A stretch of 64,000 nucleotides of DNA from Kurthia senegalensis. GTDB lineage: Bacteria; Bacillota; Bacilli; Bacillales_A; Planococcaceae. The notes under the pieces were generated by a model. That model was not told the origin of the DNA, did not search any database, and worked only from the letters and a program-made list of their open reading frames with translations. Location: NCBI RefSeq assembly GCF_000285595.1, contig NZ_HE611065.1, positions 185,812-249,811 of the forward strand, given 5' to 3'. Below, piece by piece: positions 1 to 10,969 of this stretch. The translations under genes and the position numbers were made by a program. Every line of letters begins with the position of its first letter. Position 1 is the stretch's first letter.

Positions 1-1320
1 ATCATATTCAAGTAATGGCCAATCAGTAATCCATAAGAAAGCAAATTTAGACTCGTCAATTAAACCTAAATCTTTCCCTAATTTTTTACGTAATGCACCA
101 AGAGCATCGGCAACAACAGATGGTTTATCTGCAACGAATACTAATGTATCGCCTGGTTTTGCTTGCATACGTTCGACTAATTTTTCGCCGTATTCATCTT
201 GGAAGAACTTACCGATTGGGCCAGTTAAGCCTTCTTCAGTTACTTTAATCCAAGCTAAACCTTTCGCACCGTAACGACCAACGAATTTTGTTAATTCATC
301 TAAATCTTTACGAGAGTATTTGTCGTTTGCGCCTTTGATGTTTAAACCTTTAACTTGTTTGCCATCTGCAACAGTTTGAGCAAATACTTTGAAGCCACAG
401 CCGTCTACAACGTCTGAAAGCTCGATTAATTCTAAATCGAAACGTACGTCTGGTTTATCTGAACCGTAACGAGACATTGCTTCTTCGTATTTCATACGTT
501 GGAATGGACGTGGAACGTCGATACCTTTTACTTCTTTCATTACTTTTTGGATTAAGCGTTCGTTAATATCAAGAATTTGTTCTTGATCTAAGAAGCTCAT
601 TTCCATATCGATTTGAGTGAATTCAGGTTGACGATCTGCACGTAAATCTTCATCACGGAAACAACGAGCGATTTGGAAGTAACGTTCGAAACCAGACACC
701 ATTAATAATTGTTTGAACAATTGTGGTGATTGTGGAAGAGCGTAAAATTCACCTTCGTGTACACGAGATGGTACTAAATAGTCACGTGCCCCTTCTGGAG
801 TTGATTTTGTAAGAATTGGTGTTTCTACTTCTAAGAAACCTTCATCTTGTAAGAAGTTACGTACGACTTTCGTTACGTCTGAACGTAATTTAAACGTTTT
901 GTACATAACTGGACGACGTAAGTCTAAGTAACGGTATTTCAAACGTAAATCTTCGTTTACTTGAATACGGTCTTCAATTTGGAAAGGAGGTGTTTTTGCA
1001 CTGTTGATTAATGTTACTTTATCAACGTACACTTCAATCATACCTGTATCTAAGTTCGGGTTAATCATATCTGTTGTACGTGCGCGTACTTCCCCTTCAA
1101 CTTCGATTACGTATTCGCTACGGAATGAATCTGCAAGATCTAATGCTTCTTGAGAATTTTCTGGTGTGAATACGACTTGTGTTAAACCTGTACGGTCACG
1201 TAAATCGATGAAAATTAAACCACCGAAGTCACGACGATATTGAACCCAACCTTTTAAAACGACGCGCTCGCCAACATTTTCAGCGCGTAATACTCCACAA
1301 TCATGTGTACGTGTTGCCAT
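1..1320 (-). CDS. aspS: Aspartyl-tRNA synthetase (C-terminal part outside window)
   Basis: Class II synthetase that charges tRNA-Asp. The gene starts with ATG at 1320 and stays open for 440 codons to the window edge, so about 150 C-terminal residues of a family near 590 are missing. The N-terminus has the anticodon-binding OB-fold start typical of AspRS ([10 protein letters not shown]), followed by the GRD-type '[23 protein letters not shown]' region in pieces. It lies 14 bp after hisS on the same strand and has no terminator or promoter between, so it should be co-transcribed and share the hisS T-box, as in Bacillus subtilis. Confidence 0.96.
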   Translation of the reverse strand, partial: MATRTHDCGVLRAENVGERVVLKGWVQYRRDFGGLIFIDLRDRTGLTQVVFTPENSQEALDLADSFRSEYVIEVEGEVRARTTDMINPNLDTGMIEVYVDKVTLINSAKTPPFQIEDRIQVNEDLRLKYRYLDLRRPVMYKTFKLRSDVTKVVRNFLQDEGFLEVETPILTKSTPEGARDYLVPSRVHEGEFYALPQSPQLFKQLLMVSGFERYFQIARCFRDEDLRADRQPEFTQIDMEMSFLDQEQILDINERLIQKVMKEVKGIDVPRPFQRMKYEEAMSRYGSDKPDVRFDLELIELSDVVDGCGFKVFAQTVADGKQVKGLNIKGANDKYSRKDLDELTKFVGRYGAKGLAWIKVTEEGLTGPIGKFFQDEYGEKLVERMQAKPGDTLVFVADKPSVVADALGALRKKLGKDLGLIDESKFAFLWITDWPLLEYD

Positions 1321-1334
1321 TGTAATTCCTCCAA

Positions 1335-2600
1335 TTAATGTGTTTGTAAATAATTTACTAAGTCATGGAAAGGTACTTTCTCTTGTGTACCTGATTCCAT
1401 ATTTTTCACAGCGGCTGCATTTTCAGATAGTTCTTGTTCACCTAAAACAAGTACCCATTGAGCACCTTGACGGTCTGCTGCTTTCATTTGCGCTTTCATT
1501 TTACGACTCGCGTAATCAATCTCTGTCGCAATCCCCTTCGCACGGAATGAGCTTGCAAGTTCAACTGCTTTTTCTTTTGCTGCATCGTCCATTGACACGA
1601 TAAATACGTCAAGTGCATTATCTGTTTCTAACGCTTTACCTTCTGCTTCAAGTGCAAGTAATAAACGTTCGATACTCATCGCAAAACCGATACCCGCCAT
1701 ATCAGGACCGCCGACTTCTTGAACGAGACCGTGGTAACGACCGCCACCACAAAGTGTCGTAATAGAACCGAACCCTTTTGACGTGCTCATAATTTCAAAT
1801 GCTGTATGGTTGTAATAATCAAGACCACGAACTAAGTTTGGATCTACTTCATATTCAATACCTAATACGTCTAAATAATGTTTCACACGTTCAAAATAAG
1901 TAGCCGACTCTTCATTTAAGAAATCTGTTAAAGAAGGGGCTGTTTCCATTAATGGATTTTCACGATCAACTTTACAGTCCAAAATACGTAATGGATTTTT
2001 TTCTAAACGATTTTGACAGTCCGAGCAAAATTCATGAATATGTGGTTCAAAATGTTGAATCAGTGCTGCACGGTGTGCCTCACGTACTTCTTTGTCCCCT
2101 AATGAATTAATGACTAATTTCAAATCTGTTAAACCTACTGCTTTATATACGTTCATCGCTAAAGAAATCACTTCTGCATCAATAGCCGGATCTTTACTAC
2201 CAATTGCTTCTACACCAAATTGTACGAATTGACGGTAACGACCTGCTTGTTGGCGTTCATAACGGAACATTGGTCCGATGTATGAAAGCTTCACAGGTTG
2301 GTCTGGTAAACCGTACATTTTATGTTCTACATACGAACGAACAGCACCGGCTGTTCCTTCAGGGCGTAAAGTTAATGAACGACCTCCGCGATCTTCAAAT
2401 GTGTACATTTCTTTTTGAACGATATCTGTCGTATCACCAACACCACGTTGGAATAATTCTGTAGACTCAAACATTGGCGTACGTAATTCTTCGTAACGAT
2501 ACGTATGGCATAGATGACGAATGATTTCCTCTACTTTTTGCCATTTGGCTGATTGTTCAGGCAGGATATCTTGTGTTCCTCTTGGTACTTTAAACGTCAT
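1335..2600 (-). CDS. hisS: Histidyl-tRNA synthetase
   Basis: Class II synthetase that charges tRNA-His; 421 residues, the usual length. It begins [14 protein letters not shown], the conserved HisRS N-terminus, and contains the histidine-binding [14 protein letters not shown] segment and a C-terminal anticodon-binding domain. I chose the ATG at 2600, preceded by GAAAGGAGC. The frame is open for 46 more codons upstream, but that stretch overlaps the T-box terminator and has no homologous sequence. It is the first gene of a hisS-aspS operon controlled by the leader just upstream. Confidence 0.97.
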   Translation of the reverse strand: MTFKVPRGTQDILPEQSAKWQKVEEIIRHLCHTYRYEELRTPMFESTELFQRGVGDTTDIVQKEMYTFEDRGGRSLTLRPEGTAGAVRSYVEHKMYGLPDQPVKLSYIGPMFRYERQQAGRYRQFVQFGVEAIGSKDPAIDAEVISLAMNVYKAVGLTDLKLVINSLGDKEVREAHRAALIQHFEPHIHEFCSDCQNRLEKNPLRILDCKVDRENPLMETAPSLTDFLNEESATYFERVKHYLDVLGIEYEVDPNLVRGLDYYNHTAFEIMSTSKGFGSITTLCGGGRYHGLVQEVGGPDMAGIGFAMSIERLLLALEAEGKALETDNALDVFIVSMDDAAKEKAVELASSFRAKGIATEIDYASRKMKAQMKAADRQGAQWVLVLGEQELSENAAAVKNMESGTQEKVPFHDLVNYLQTH

Positions 2601-2668
2601 GTGTATGCTCCTTTCAACAAATACTGAATTACCTTTTTTAGAGAAGGGACGGAAAACTTTTACAAATA

Positions 2669-2960
2669 AAAAAGGCCGCCATCCCTTGCAAAAATGCAAG
2701 GGACGACAGCTCGTATATGACAGCTTCCGCGGTTCCACCCTAGTTGACTATAAACTATAGTCCTCTCTTAATCGGATAACGGCCGATTCCGTTTTCTCCT
2801 AATAAGCTACGAGCCTTTCAGAGAAAAACCTCACGAGTGTTCTTCATTTATACGTATCGATGGAGGAACTTTCAGCCACGATTCCTACTCTCTAGAAAGA
2901 TACTGTCGTATAAATTACTTGCTCGGTCACTGGTGTTCGTTAATAATATCAGATTAATTC
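2669..2960 (-). promoter_or_regulatory. T-box leader, histidine-specific, for hisS-aspS
   Basis: The minus strand carries the T-box core AGGGTGGAACCGCGG (complement of 2727-2741). A long GC-rich terminator stem follows at 2675-2710 with a U-run at 2669-2674. Upstream is a stem I region with an AGUA-like element. The likely specifier is CAC (2839-2837) in the context GAACACUC, a histidine codon. Known T-box logic: uncharged tRNA-His pairs with the specifier and the core, forms the antiterminator and allows hisS-aspS transcription. The specifier choice is inference from position; the T-box itself is clear. Confidence 0.93.
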
Positions 2961-2962
2961 AT

Positions 2963-2991
2963 ATGATAATCAGAAATGATGGCAATGTCAA
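2963..2991 (-). promoter_or_regulatory. Sigma-A-type promoter of the hisS-aspS leader
   Basis: On the minus strand, TTGACA (2991-2986) is followed after exactly 17 bases by TATCAT (2968-2963). This places the transcript start near 2956, just upstream of T-box stem I. Confidence 0.8.
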
Positions 2992-3106
2992 TGTTTTAAT
3001 GTTATACGATTCTTTCTAGTTGAACGTAACAAACATGTAACAAATCTTAAAAAGACTAGCTTTTTAGTAATTAATGTCGATACAATGTAATAAAGGAGGA
3101 TTGTAT

Positions 3107-4477
3107 ATGCAAAAAAATACAAAAAATTTATTTTTGTCATTACTTGCTCTTATGTTAATCGTATCAGGCATTTTAATGACAAACCCTCGTACTTCTCATG
3201 CCGCAACAGCTACATATAAAACAACGGCGTCCTTAAATGTACGAATTGGACCAAGTGCTTCTACTGCAAAGGTGTCGACATTGAAAAAAAATACTGTCGT
3301 AACGAAAGTTAAAGCATCTGGTTCATGGTGGCAAATCCGTTATAATACATCAAAAAATCGGGTGGGTCAACAAAAAATATTTAAAAGCTGTGAAAACTGT
3401 TACTGCAACTGCTCCCGCGAAAAAAACTTACTTTTACGTAACTGAATCAACAGGTCTTACGATGCGAAAAACCGCTTCTCCAAGTGGTGTGAAGTCAGGC
3501 ATTACCGTTCCTTACGGTGCGAAGTTGACTGTTAAAAAAGTAGCCGCAAACGGTTGGTTATACGTTACGTACAATAAAAAACAGGTTGGATTAGCGGAGA
3601 TGATGCATATGGCTTCAAATCAACTACTTCATATAATTATACAGCAAAAGCAACGACAAAAATTCAATACGTCACTGTTAATGAATTAATGAACGTACGT
3701 CGTTTGCCGAATACAGGAGCTCCTAAATTAGGTAGTATTAATGAAAAATTTACTGCCGTTATCTTACGTACGTCAAACAACAACTGGGCAGAAATCCAAT
3801 TCAGTAAAACTCAAAAAGGTTGGATTTCATTAAACACAAGTTCAACTGTCGTAACGACAAAAAAACCGATTCAAGTTTCTGATCCAATCGATAATGTTCT
3901 AGCAGGCTATAAAATCGTACTCGACGCTGGACATGGTGGTACAGACCCTGGTGCAATCGGTAAAGATTTAAAAGGCAAAAAAGTGACAGAAGCAGAACTT
4001 ACACTCGCTTCTGCAAAAGCGATTCAAAAAGCAATTGAAGACGTCGGTGGTACTGTATCGATGACACGTTCAACGACCGCTGCACTAAATTCGAATAAAA
4101 CGAAAGATTTAGCTGCACGTGCCGCATCATCTGCCAAAGTAGGTGCGAATGCGTTCATTAGTATTCATTACAATTCCGCTTCGTCTAGCGCTGAAGGATT
4201 AGAAGCTTTATATTACCAAACGTCATCAAAAAAATTCGCTACAGTCATTCAAAAGAACATTATGAAAGCCGTTAATCAAAAATACCCGAACGTTAAAGAT
4301 CGTGGCCCTAAACATCAAAATGTTATGGTTTTACGTGAGAATACAGTGTTTGCTACTTTAATTGAACTTGGTTTCGTTTCTAACGCAAAAGAACTTTCTC
4401 GTATCAATACAGACACCTACCGTCAAACAGTGGCTGAAGGTGTTGTAAACGGACTCATCGAATATTATAAAAAATAA
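3107..4477 (+). pseudogene. SH3-domain N-acetylmuramoyl-L-alanine amidase (YrvJ-like), frameshifted
   Basis: Secreted cell-wall hydrolase: a signal peptide (about residues 1-33, ending SHA), three bacterial SH3 repeats, then a C-terminal zinc Amidase_3 domain starting at VLDAGHGGTDPGA. That domain ends with the usual ELGFVSN segment. The start has an AAAGGAGG site. As written, the frame breaks three times. Near 3356-3366 one A (run of 6 where 7 is needed) and one T are missing. Near 3580 one A is missing. Adding three bases gives one 457-residue protein. The position beside dtd-relA matches yrvJ of B. subtilis. The homopolymer breaks suggest sequence error rather than decay. Confidence 0.85.
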
Positions 4478-4491
4478 TCATTTCATAACAT

Positions 4492-4532
4492 AAAAAAGAA
4501 GCATGGACGCATTGACATCCTGCTTCTTTTTT
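4492..4532. terminator. Bidirectional terminator between amidase gene and dtd
   Basis: An inverted repeat AAAAAGAAGCA...TGCTTCTTTTTT with T-runs on both strands sits between two convergent genes, so it can serve both. Confidence 0.85.
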
Positions 4533-4537
4533 CATGC

Positions 4538-4984
4538 TTATTTTTCTTTTGAATCGAATATAATTGTAACCGGGCCATCATTCACTAACGAAACGTCCAT
4601 CATCGCTCCAAATACGCCTGTTTGGACTTCTAAGCCCTCTTGGCGAAGTGCTTCATTAAAGTATTCCCATAACGGTTCAGAATGATCTGGACGCGATGCT
4701 GCAGTGAAACTTGGACGATTGCCTTTTTTCGTATTCGCATACAATGTAAACTGAGAAATTGATAAAATCGCTCCACCATGTTCATGGATAGCGATATTCA
4801 TCTTTCCTTCCTCATCTTCCCAAATACGTGTTTTCGCAATTTTCGAAGCAATGTAATCCGCATCTTCTTTCGTATCCTCATGCGTAATGCCTACTAATAG
4901 CACATATCCTTTTTCAATGGCTCCTGTAATTTGACCGTCTACTTTTACGGATGCAGCGCCACTTCTTTGCAATACTACTCTCAA
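4538..4984 (-). CDS. dtd: D-aminoacyl-tRNA deacylase
   Basis: Hydrolyses D-aminoacyl-tRNAs (such as D-Tyr-tRNA) to recycle tRNA and prevent D-amino acid incorporation. It has 148 residues, the normal family length. It begins [17 protein letters not shown] and carries the conserved SISQFTLYA motif (about residue 75) and the NDGPVTI segment near the C-terminus. It follows relA by 13 bp on the same strand, the standard Bacillales relA-dtd pair. The convergent amidase gene beyond it shares its terminator. Confidence 0.97.
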   Translation of the reverse strand: MRVVLQRSGAASVKVDGQITGAIEKGYVLLVGITHEDTKEDADYIASKIAKTRIWEDEEGKMNIAIHEHGGAILSISQFTLYANTKKGNRPSFTAASRPDHSEPLWEYFNEALRQEGLEVQTGVFGAMMDVSLVNDGPVTIIFDSKEK

Positions 4985-4997
4985 GAATATCGTCTCC

Positions 4998-7190
4998 TTA
5001 ATTGTTTACACGTTGAACTGAATAAATGTCTGATATTTGTTTAATACGATCAACGACTTTATATAAATGTTGAATATTTTTAATTTGCAATGTTAAATGC
5101 ACCGTTGCAATTTTATCGCGATCAGCACGACCATTAACTGCGTTAATTTGCGTTTTCGTTTCATTAATGACTTGCATAACTTCGGTAATTAAGCCTGAGC
5201 GATCATATCCTGTCACTTCAATGTCCACAGCGTACAGTTTTTGATCATTTTCGGCGAAGCTCCACTCCACATCAATCAGACGTTCTTTCTCGTCTGAAGA
5301 CTGCACATTTGGACAATCTGCTCTGTGGACTGAAACACCACGACCTTTCGTAATAAACCCGACAATTTCATCGCCTGGTACAGGACGGCAACAACGAGAT
5401 AGACGAATGAGTAAGTTTTCTAATCCTCTTACGACAACGCCCGTTTCTGTCGGTTTCGTATTTTCAGGTTTTTCCATACCTTTTGCAATTTTCTCAAGCG
5501 CTTCTTGTGAGTCGCGCTCTTTACGAATTTTTTCTGCTAATCGATTAACGACTTGTAAAGCCGTCATACCGTTAAACCCAACAGCAGCAATTAAATCTTC
5601 CGACGACGTGTAATTGAATTTTTCACACGCACGTTTGAAGTTTTCTTGCGTTAACACTTCCTCGCGATTGTAACCTTGTTCTTCAATTTCTTTTTCAATC
5701 ATTTCGCGCCCTTTATTTACATTATCTTCACGCGCTTGTTTTTTGAAAAATTGTTTAATTTTATGTTTCGCTTGGGAGGACTGTGCAATACTTAGCCAGT
5801 CTCTGCTCGGTCCAAACGATTGTTTAGACGTAATTACTTCTACGATATCGCCTGTTTCAAGCGGTGTATCGAGTGGAACCATCTTGCCGTTGACACGTGC
5901 TCCAATCGTACGATTACCAATTTCCGAGTGAACGCGATAAGCAAAGTCAATCGGCACAGAACCTGCAGGCAATTCTAATACGTCGCCTTTCGGAGAAAAT
6001 ACGTAAACCATATCCGAGAACAAATCAAACTTCAATGACTCCATGAATTCTTCCGCATCATTTGATTCATTTTGAAATTCTAAAATTTCACGGAACCACG
6101 TTAGCTTACTGTCGATATCTGTATTTTCTGTTACAGCTGATTTACCTTCTTTATATGCCCAATGCGCCGCAACCCCGAATTCCGCAATATTGTGCATGCT
6201 CTTCGTACGAATTTGTACTTCTAATGGATCTCCGTAAGGGCCAATCACCGTCGTATGAAGAGATTGATATAAGTTTTGTTTTGGCATCGCAATATAATCT
6301 TTAAAACGTCCTGGCATTGGTTTCCAAAGCGTATGCACAATACCAAGTACCGCATAACAATCTTTAATGCTATCAACGATGACACGCACCGCTAATAAAT
6401 CGTAAATTTCATTGAATTGTTTATGTTGTGACTGCATTTTATTGTAAATACTATAAATATGTTTCGGTCTACCTGAAAGATCCGCTGGAATTGATACGTC
6501 GTCTAATTGCTCTGTAATTTCGTCCATCACATTTTGAAGATACGCTTCACGTTCTGTACGTTTGCGCTTCATCAAATTCACGATGCGATAATATTGTTGT
6601 GGATTTAAATAACGTAGCGCAGTATCTTCCAACTCCCATTTAATTGCTGAAATCCCTAGACGATGAGCAAGAGGGGCGAAAATTTCCAATGTTTCTTTTG
6701 AAATACGGCGTTGTTTTTCAACTGGTAAATGTTTTAATGTACGCATATTGTGCAAGCGGTCTGCTAATTTAATTAAAATAACACGAATGTCTTGTGCCAT
6801 GGCGACAAACATTTTACGATGGTTTTCGGCTTGTTGTTCTTTTTTAGATTTATATTTAATTTTACCGAGTTTCGTTACGCCATCGACGAGCATTGCTACT
6901 TCTTCTCCGAACTGCTCGACTAAATCTTCTCTCGTTACGGACGTATCCTCAACTACATCATGTAAAAAGCCTGCAGACACCGTTTCCGGGTCCATTTGTA
7001 ATTCTGCTAAAATCCCTGCTACTTGTATCGGGTGCACGATATACGGCTCTCCAGAACTGCGGAACTGCTCCTTATGTGCATCTCTTGCTAATTCATAAGC
7101 ACGTTGCACAAAAGCCACGTGCTCGTCATTCATATATGAAGAAAGTATGTCGAATACTTCTTCAACTGTCATCACTTGATCCTTCGCCAT
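4998..7190 (-). CDS. relA: Bifunctional (p)ppGpp synthetase/hydrolase Rel
   Basis: Makes and degrades (p)ppGpp in the stringent response. The 730 residues match the family. The order is HD hydrolase domain ([16 protein letters not shown] and [10 protein letters not shown] all present, so hydrolysis should be active), synthetase domain, TGS domain ([15 protein letters not shown]), zinc-finger/RIS region and C-terminal ACT domain. I chose ATG 7190 ([11 protein letters not shown]), preceded by GGGTGGG. A possible upstream start at 7235 would add 15 residues not seen in the family. A terminator separates it from apt, so it probably has its own promoter. Confidence 0.96.
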   Translation of the reverse strand: MAKDQVMTVEEVFDILSSYMNDEHVAFVQRAYELARDAHKEQFRSSGEPYIVHPIQVAGILAELQMDPETVSAGFLHDVVEDTSVTREDLVEQFGEEVAMLVDGVTKLGKIKYKSKKEQQAENHRKMFVAMAQDIRVILIKLADRLHNMRTLKHLPVEKQRRISKETLEIFAPLAHRLGISAIKWELEDTALRYLNPQQYYRIVNLMKRKRTEREAYLQNVMDEITEQLDDVSIPADLSGRPKHIYSIYNKMQSQHKQFNEIYDLLAVRVIVDSIKDCYAVLGIVHTLWKPMPGRFKDYIAMPKQNLYQSLHTTVIGPYGDPLEVQIRTKSMHNIAEFGVAAHWAYKEGKSAVTENTDIDSKLTWFREILEFQNESNDAEEFMESLKFDLFSDMVYVFSPKGDVLELPAGSVPIDFAYRVHSEIGNRTIGARVNGKMVPLDTPLETGDIVEVITSKQSFGPSRDWLSIAQSSQAKHKIKQFFKKQAREDNVNKGREMIEKEIEEQGYNREEVLTQENFKRACEKFNYTSSEDLIAAVGFNGMTALQVVNRLAEKIRKERDSQEALEKIAKGMEKPENTKPTETGVVVRGLENLLIRLSRCCRPVPGDEIVGFITKGRGVSVHRADCPNVQSSDEKERLIDVEWSFAENDQKLYAVDIEVTGYDRSGLITEVMQVINETKTQINAVNGRADRDKIATVHLTLQIKNIQHLYKVVDRIKQISDIYSVQRVNN

Positions 7191-7321
7191 AATTGAGCCC
7201 ACCCTATTCGTAAATTTTCCGTTTAGATATAACAATCATTTTATAAAAAAAGTGATTACTTTGTAAAGTTTAATTCATATAAATAGTCTGTTTCTTCTTA
7301 AAATGAACTGGATTATAAGAA

Positions 7322-7356
7322 AAACCCTCTCATCTTAAAAGAAAAGAGGGTTTTTC
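7322..7356 (-). terminator. Terminator after apt
   Basis: The minus strand reads AAAAACCCTCT...AGAGGGTTTTT, a stable hairpin with a U-run downstream of the apt stop and upstream of relA. Confidence 0.85.
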
Positions 7357-7390
7357 ACAAAGTGAAGCGAATCATTCGCTACTTTGAATT

Positions 7391-7903
7391 TTAGTATTCC
7401 ATTAAAGTGAATACGTCATAGCCTTCGATTTTATCGCGGCCGTGTAATTCCGTTAATTCGATTAAGAAAGCACAACCTACTACTTCTCCGCCTAATTCTT
7501 CAATTAGTTGGATTGTTGCGTTTACTGTACCGCCAGTCGCTAGTAAATCGTCGACGATTAATACTTTTTGTCCTGGTTTGATCGCATCTTTGTGCATTGT
7601 TAATGTATCTTTACCGTATTCCAAACCGTAATCAGCTGAAATGACTTCGCGAGGTAATTTACCTGGTTTACGAACAGGTGCAAAACCGATTTCTAAAGCG
7701 TATGCTACAGGGCAACCTGTGATGAAGCCACGAGCTTCAGGTCCTACGATTACTTCAGCATTTACTTTTTTAGCGTATTCTACGATTTGGTCTGTCGCGT
7801 ATTTATAAGCAGGACCGTTGTCCATGATTGTCGTAATATCTTTAAATGAAATGCCTTCTTTAGGCCAGTTTTCCACGACAGATACGTATTTTTTTAAATC
7901 CAT
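7391..7903 (-). CDS. apt: Adenine phosphoribosyltransferase
   Basis: Converts adenine plus PRPP to AMP in purine salvage. It has 170 residues, the usual length. The PRPP-binding motif [13 protein letters not shown] lies at about residues 114-126, and the adenine-site GPEARGF is present. Its ATG overlaps the recJ stop by one base (TAATG), so the two are translationally coupled. This is the conserved recJ-apt-relA order of Bacillales. Because recJ is interrupted by an intron, apt expression may be influenced by the state of the upstream transcript (inference). Confidence 0.97.
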   Translation of the reverse strand: MDLKKYVSVVENWPKEGISFKDITTIMDNGPAYKYATDQIVEYAKKVNAEVIVGPEARGFITGCPVAYALEIGFAPVRKPGKLPREVISADYGLEYGKDTLTMHKDAIKPGQKVLIVDDLLATGGTVNATIQLIEELGGEVVGCAFLIELTELHGRDKIEGYDVFTLMEY

Positions 7904-10900
7904 TATCTTTGTTCCTCCTCAGAAACTGCTTGATGTATTCTTACATCAAACCACTGTCTTAAATCTTTATATGGTGCATACAAAAGCGTTTTTTCCAACG
8001 CAAGTTGTTGCATGCGTTCTTCGTAAATTTTTGCCGACGTCAGTTCACGTTTCGGCGGATGATCTACAATTTTAGCAAGTCCGTTCTCTATTGTAACAAA
8101 TTCGAGTTCAAAAAACACCTGCGACATAAAAATTAACATCGCTCTACTCCAACCTTTATGTTTAGCTAATTGGTTTAAGTTTTGATTTAATGGGAATTCT
8201 CTTTGTTGACGCAAGAATGAATAGTACCATATAAACTGTTCTCTCGTAGGCATTCCATCAAACAAATGAGAGTCAGAAACGTAAAAATGCGCATAAATTC
8301 TTTCCAATTCTTTTGCACGTAAAAGCTGTTCTAATTGTTGAACATTTTGTGGCAAATCCAATAAAACGACGAATTTTTTATCTGTTGTCTGCGCATCGTT
8401 CGAATCAAATACGATAATTTCTTCTGAAATTACACTAGCGAAATGACTAACCGTTTCTTTTCTAAACGCAATAAATGCCGTTTCTTCTAATGGAATTTTA
8501 GTCAACCATTGTGAAATTTTATGTCCGCCACGTAAATCGAATAATTGCCAAGCGTCCGTATGCACATCGTCCAACTTGAATTGTGGTTTTTTACGTCCAT
8601 TCCATTCATTAATTTCGATGTCTCCTGCAAAAGAAATATCAATGCCTTGCGTCAGCTCATCAGCTAAATAGCCTTTATGGAAACCAATCGTATCAATGTA
8701 ATGACCGTCTTTCCCGATTTCCATTTTCAAATGATCTTCATTCGCACCAATTTTTCGCATCGTTTTAATTTGAACATTTTCTAACCCGTATAACGGCTTT
8801 TCAAATTGCATACCGAACGGAGCAAGTTTACGTAAATCTTCTAATGACTCTACGTCAATTTCTGTAACGTCTAACGGAATATCAATTTGTAATACGGGAA
8901 TAAAATCTTCTTCTGTCATATGTTCAAGCGCTTGTTTGTGTAAGCGTTGACGAAGTTCTTTCACATCATCCATCTTCAACGTCATCCCTGCTGCCATTGG
9001 ATGCCCACCGAATGCAACGAGTATATCGCGATTGACGTCTAACTCCGCATACATATTAAAATGCTCAATGCTACGTGCCGAACCTTTTGCAAGACCCGTC
9101 GATGCATCTGTCGCTAAAACGATTGTCGGACGGTAGTATTTTTCGACGAGGCGAGAAGCAACGATGCCGACAACACCCGCATTCCAACCTTCTCCTGCGA
9201 CGATTAACACTTTTGAATCGCCTATTTCTGCATCATTTTCAACCATTTCAATCGCTTGCTCTGTAATTGAAGCGACTAAGTCTTGACGTTCTTTGTTACG
9301 TTCATTTAAAAACGTCGCCATTCGCATCGCTTCTGTCGTATCTTCTTCCATTAAGAAATCGACACCCGGTGCAGCATCTCCTAGTCTACCGAGTGCATTT
9401 AAACGGGGGCCAAATCCAAAACCAATCGTTTGTTCATCGATTTGATTCAATTCTGTTCCTGATACGGTCGCAAGTGCTTGAATTGCCTTTCTCGGACGCT
9501 GACGCATACGTTGTAAACCTTTAATGACGAAATAACGGTTTTCGTCTACGAGCGGAACTAAATCCGCAATCGTACCGATTGCCACGACATCAAACAATTG
9601 TTCAGGTACTTTTTCGTATAAAGCTTGCGCAACTTTAAATGCGACACCACATCCTGCTAATTCACCGAATGGATAATGACCTTCGGGATGACGTGGGTGA
9701 ATAATAAAGTTCGCATTCGGTAATTCCGCCGCCGCTTCGTGGTGATCTGTCACGATGACATCTACACCGAGAGATCGAATCACATCAATCGGTCCATTTC
9801 CTGCAATCCCATTATCGACCGTAATAAGCAATTCACAACCAGATGCAGCAATTTCTCTAAACAACTGCTCATTTGGCCCGTATCCATGCTCAAAACGATT
9901 CGGAATAATATGTTCGACGAGTGCGCCTAAATCTTGTAACACTGTTTTCATAATCGTAGAACTTGTAATGCCATATAGTGATAGGTAAGCTTTTAGTAAC
10001 CCGCCAGCTTTTCCCCCACTTCACACCGAGCGTGAGACTTTCACCTCACTCGGCGTTCCATCGAAATTTCTTCCGACTAGAGCCCTTCCATCCGTAGGTA
10101 TTAGCTACATCACTTGTACCATGGCTCCACTTTCACGTTCGTGAATCAGCTTTATTACGCCACCGCGATTTATATGCTGAACTGTCAAAACAGCGAACGC
10201 TTCCCACGTTCCAATTTCTCTATCCTTGCATATAGCAGTAGGTTTCTTCTATAGGCCTGTATGCTTGCACTCGCCTATAACGAGCGATGGTGTTTCATAA
10301 CGCGAGAATTTTACTCCACCACACATACTTTGGTTCAAACCAAAATCGCATTTCTACGACGACTATGTATAGACCTGTACATTCGAAGATTCGTCAGTGC
10401 AAAGCACATTCTAACCGTCACTATTTTATGGACTTCCGGCATATCTCATTCAAGGAATAGATCCTCTTTCGATTCATTTCGGAATGATTTTGCCGACTTT
10501 ACCGAGCTTCATACGCGGACGCATGTCGGAGTTTAAAGTTAGCACTTCGAGTCGTTACGCTCTCATTTTGCTAATCGAGAAATTAGTTCTCCTATAGTTT
10601 CATAGTGTTTAAGCTTTTCACTTAAAAACGTGTCGCACCTGCATCATAGTCTCCGTATACGACGATATGCTGTTGCTCTTCAATTGCGCATTTTATCCGT
10701 GCAATTGCGCCTTCCATATCGTGTAATAAATACGGGTCATGGATGACCGAATCATCCACTTTTAAAAATTGTTCTGCTTTTTCTGGCGTATCATAACCAC
10801 GTGATACTAATATTTTAGCAGCTAACGTTGATAACCCGACTGCTGTTGCAATAGATGCAACAGCTGCTTCATCAGGGTTATGAAACTGCCACTTCTTTTT

Positions 10901-10909
10901 AATGCCCAT
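7903..10909 (-). CDS. recJ: Single-stranded-DNA exonuclease RecJ, split by a group II intron
   Basis: A 5'-3' ssDNA exonuclease of the DHH family for recombination and mismatch/base-excision repair. Exon 1 is 10909-10639 (90 codons plus one base) and exon 2 is 9974-7903. Joined, they give 780 residues, matching the family length. The junction rebuilds GDYDADGITSST, where D91 of catalytic motif I is the split codon. Exon 2 carries the TDHHEAA motif and the [12 protein letters not shown]1 motif. Exon 1 starts at an ATG preceded by GAAGGAGTG. Without splicing, translation stops six codons into the intron, giving a 95-residue fragment. The ATG at 9951 has no ribosome-binding site and lacks motif I, so it should not make active enzyme. 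Confidence 0.92.
9975..10638 (-). mobile_element. ORF-less group II intron inserted in recJ
   Basis: Length 664 nt. The 5' end is GTGCGACACG, matching the bacterial GUGYG rule. The 3' end is CACTAT, matching the terminal AY rule. Domain V is the complement of 10023-10056. It is a 34-nt hairpin with GAAA loop, a CGC triad at its base and an AC two-base bulge. Domain VI follows, with an A eight bases from the 3' end (9982) as candidate branch point. The GGAACGTGGGAA segment just before domain IV (about 10201-10212) is also typical. There is no reverse transcriptase or maturase ORF, so splicing presumably needs RNA self-activity or a maturase from elsewhere. I could not assign EBS1 with confidence. 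Confidence 0.92.
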
Positions 10910-10931
10910 GCTGTCACTCCTTCATGTCTTT

Positions 10932-10937
10932 ATTATA
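10932..10937 (-). promoter_or_regulatory. Candidate -10 element for recJ
   Basis: A perfect TATAAT on the minus strand lies 22 bp before the recJ ATG. The -35 region is weak (TTGAAT at a long spacing of about 21). It would give recJ a start independent of the prepilin peptidase gene upstream. Confidence 0.45.
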
Positions 10938-10969
10938 CCGACATTTTTCGGACAGTTCATTCAAAAAGA

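Noticed and set aside
2601-2738. N-terminal extension of HisRS
   Set aside because: It overlaps the T-box terminator, and the ATG at 2600 has both the ribosome-binding site and the family N-terminus.
2837-3019. Plus-strand frame in the hisS leader
   Set aside because: It lies antisense to T-box stem I and the promoter, with no ribosome-binding site.
10261-10536. Plus-strand 91-codon frame within the recJ intron
   Set aside because: It is antisense to the intron, has no ribosome-binding site and shows no family resemblance.
7903-10909. recJ as a pseudogene split by an insertion sequence
   Set aside because: The interrupting DNA has no transposase or target duplication, but does have group II splice ends and domain V, and removal restores the frame exactly.
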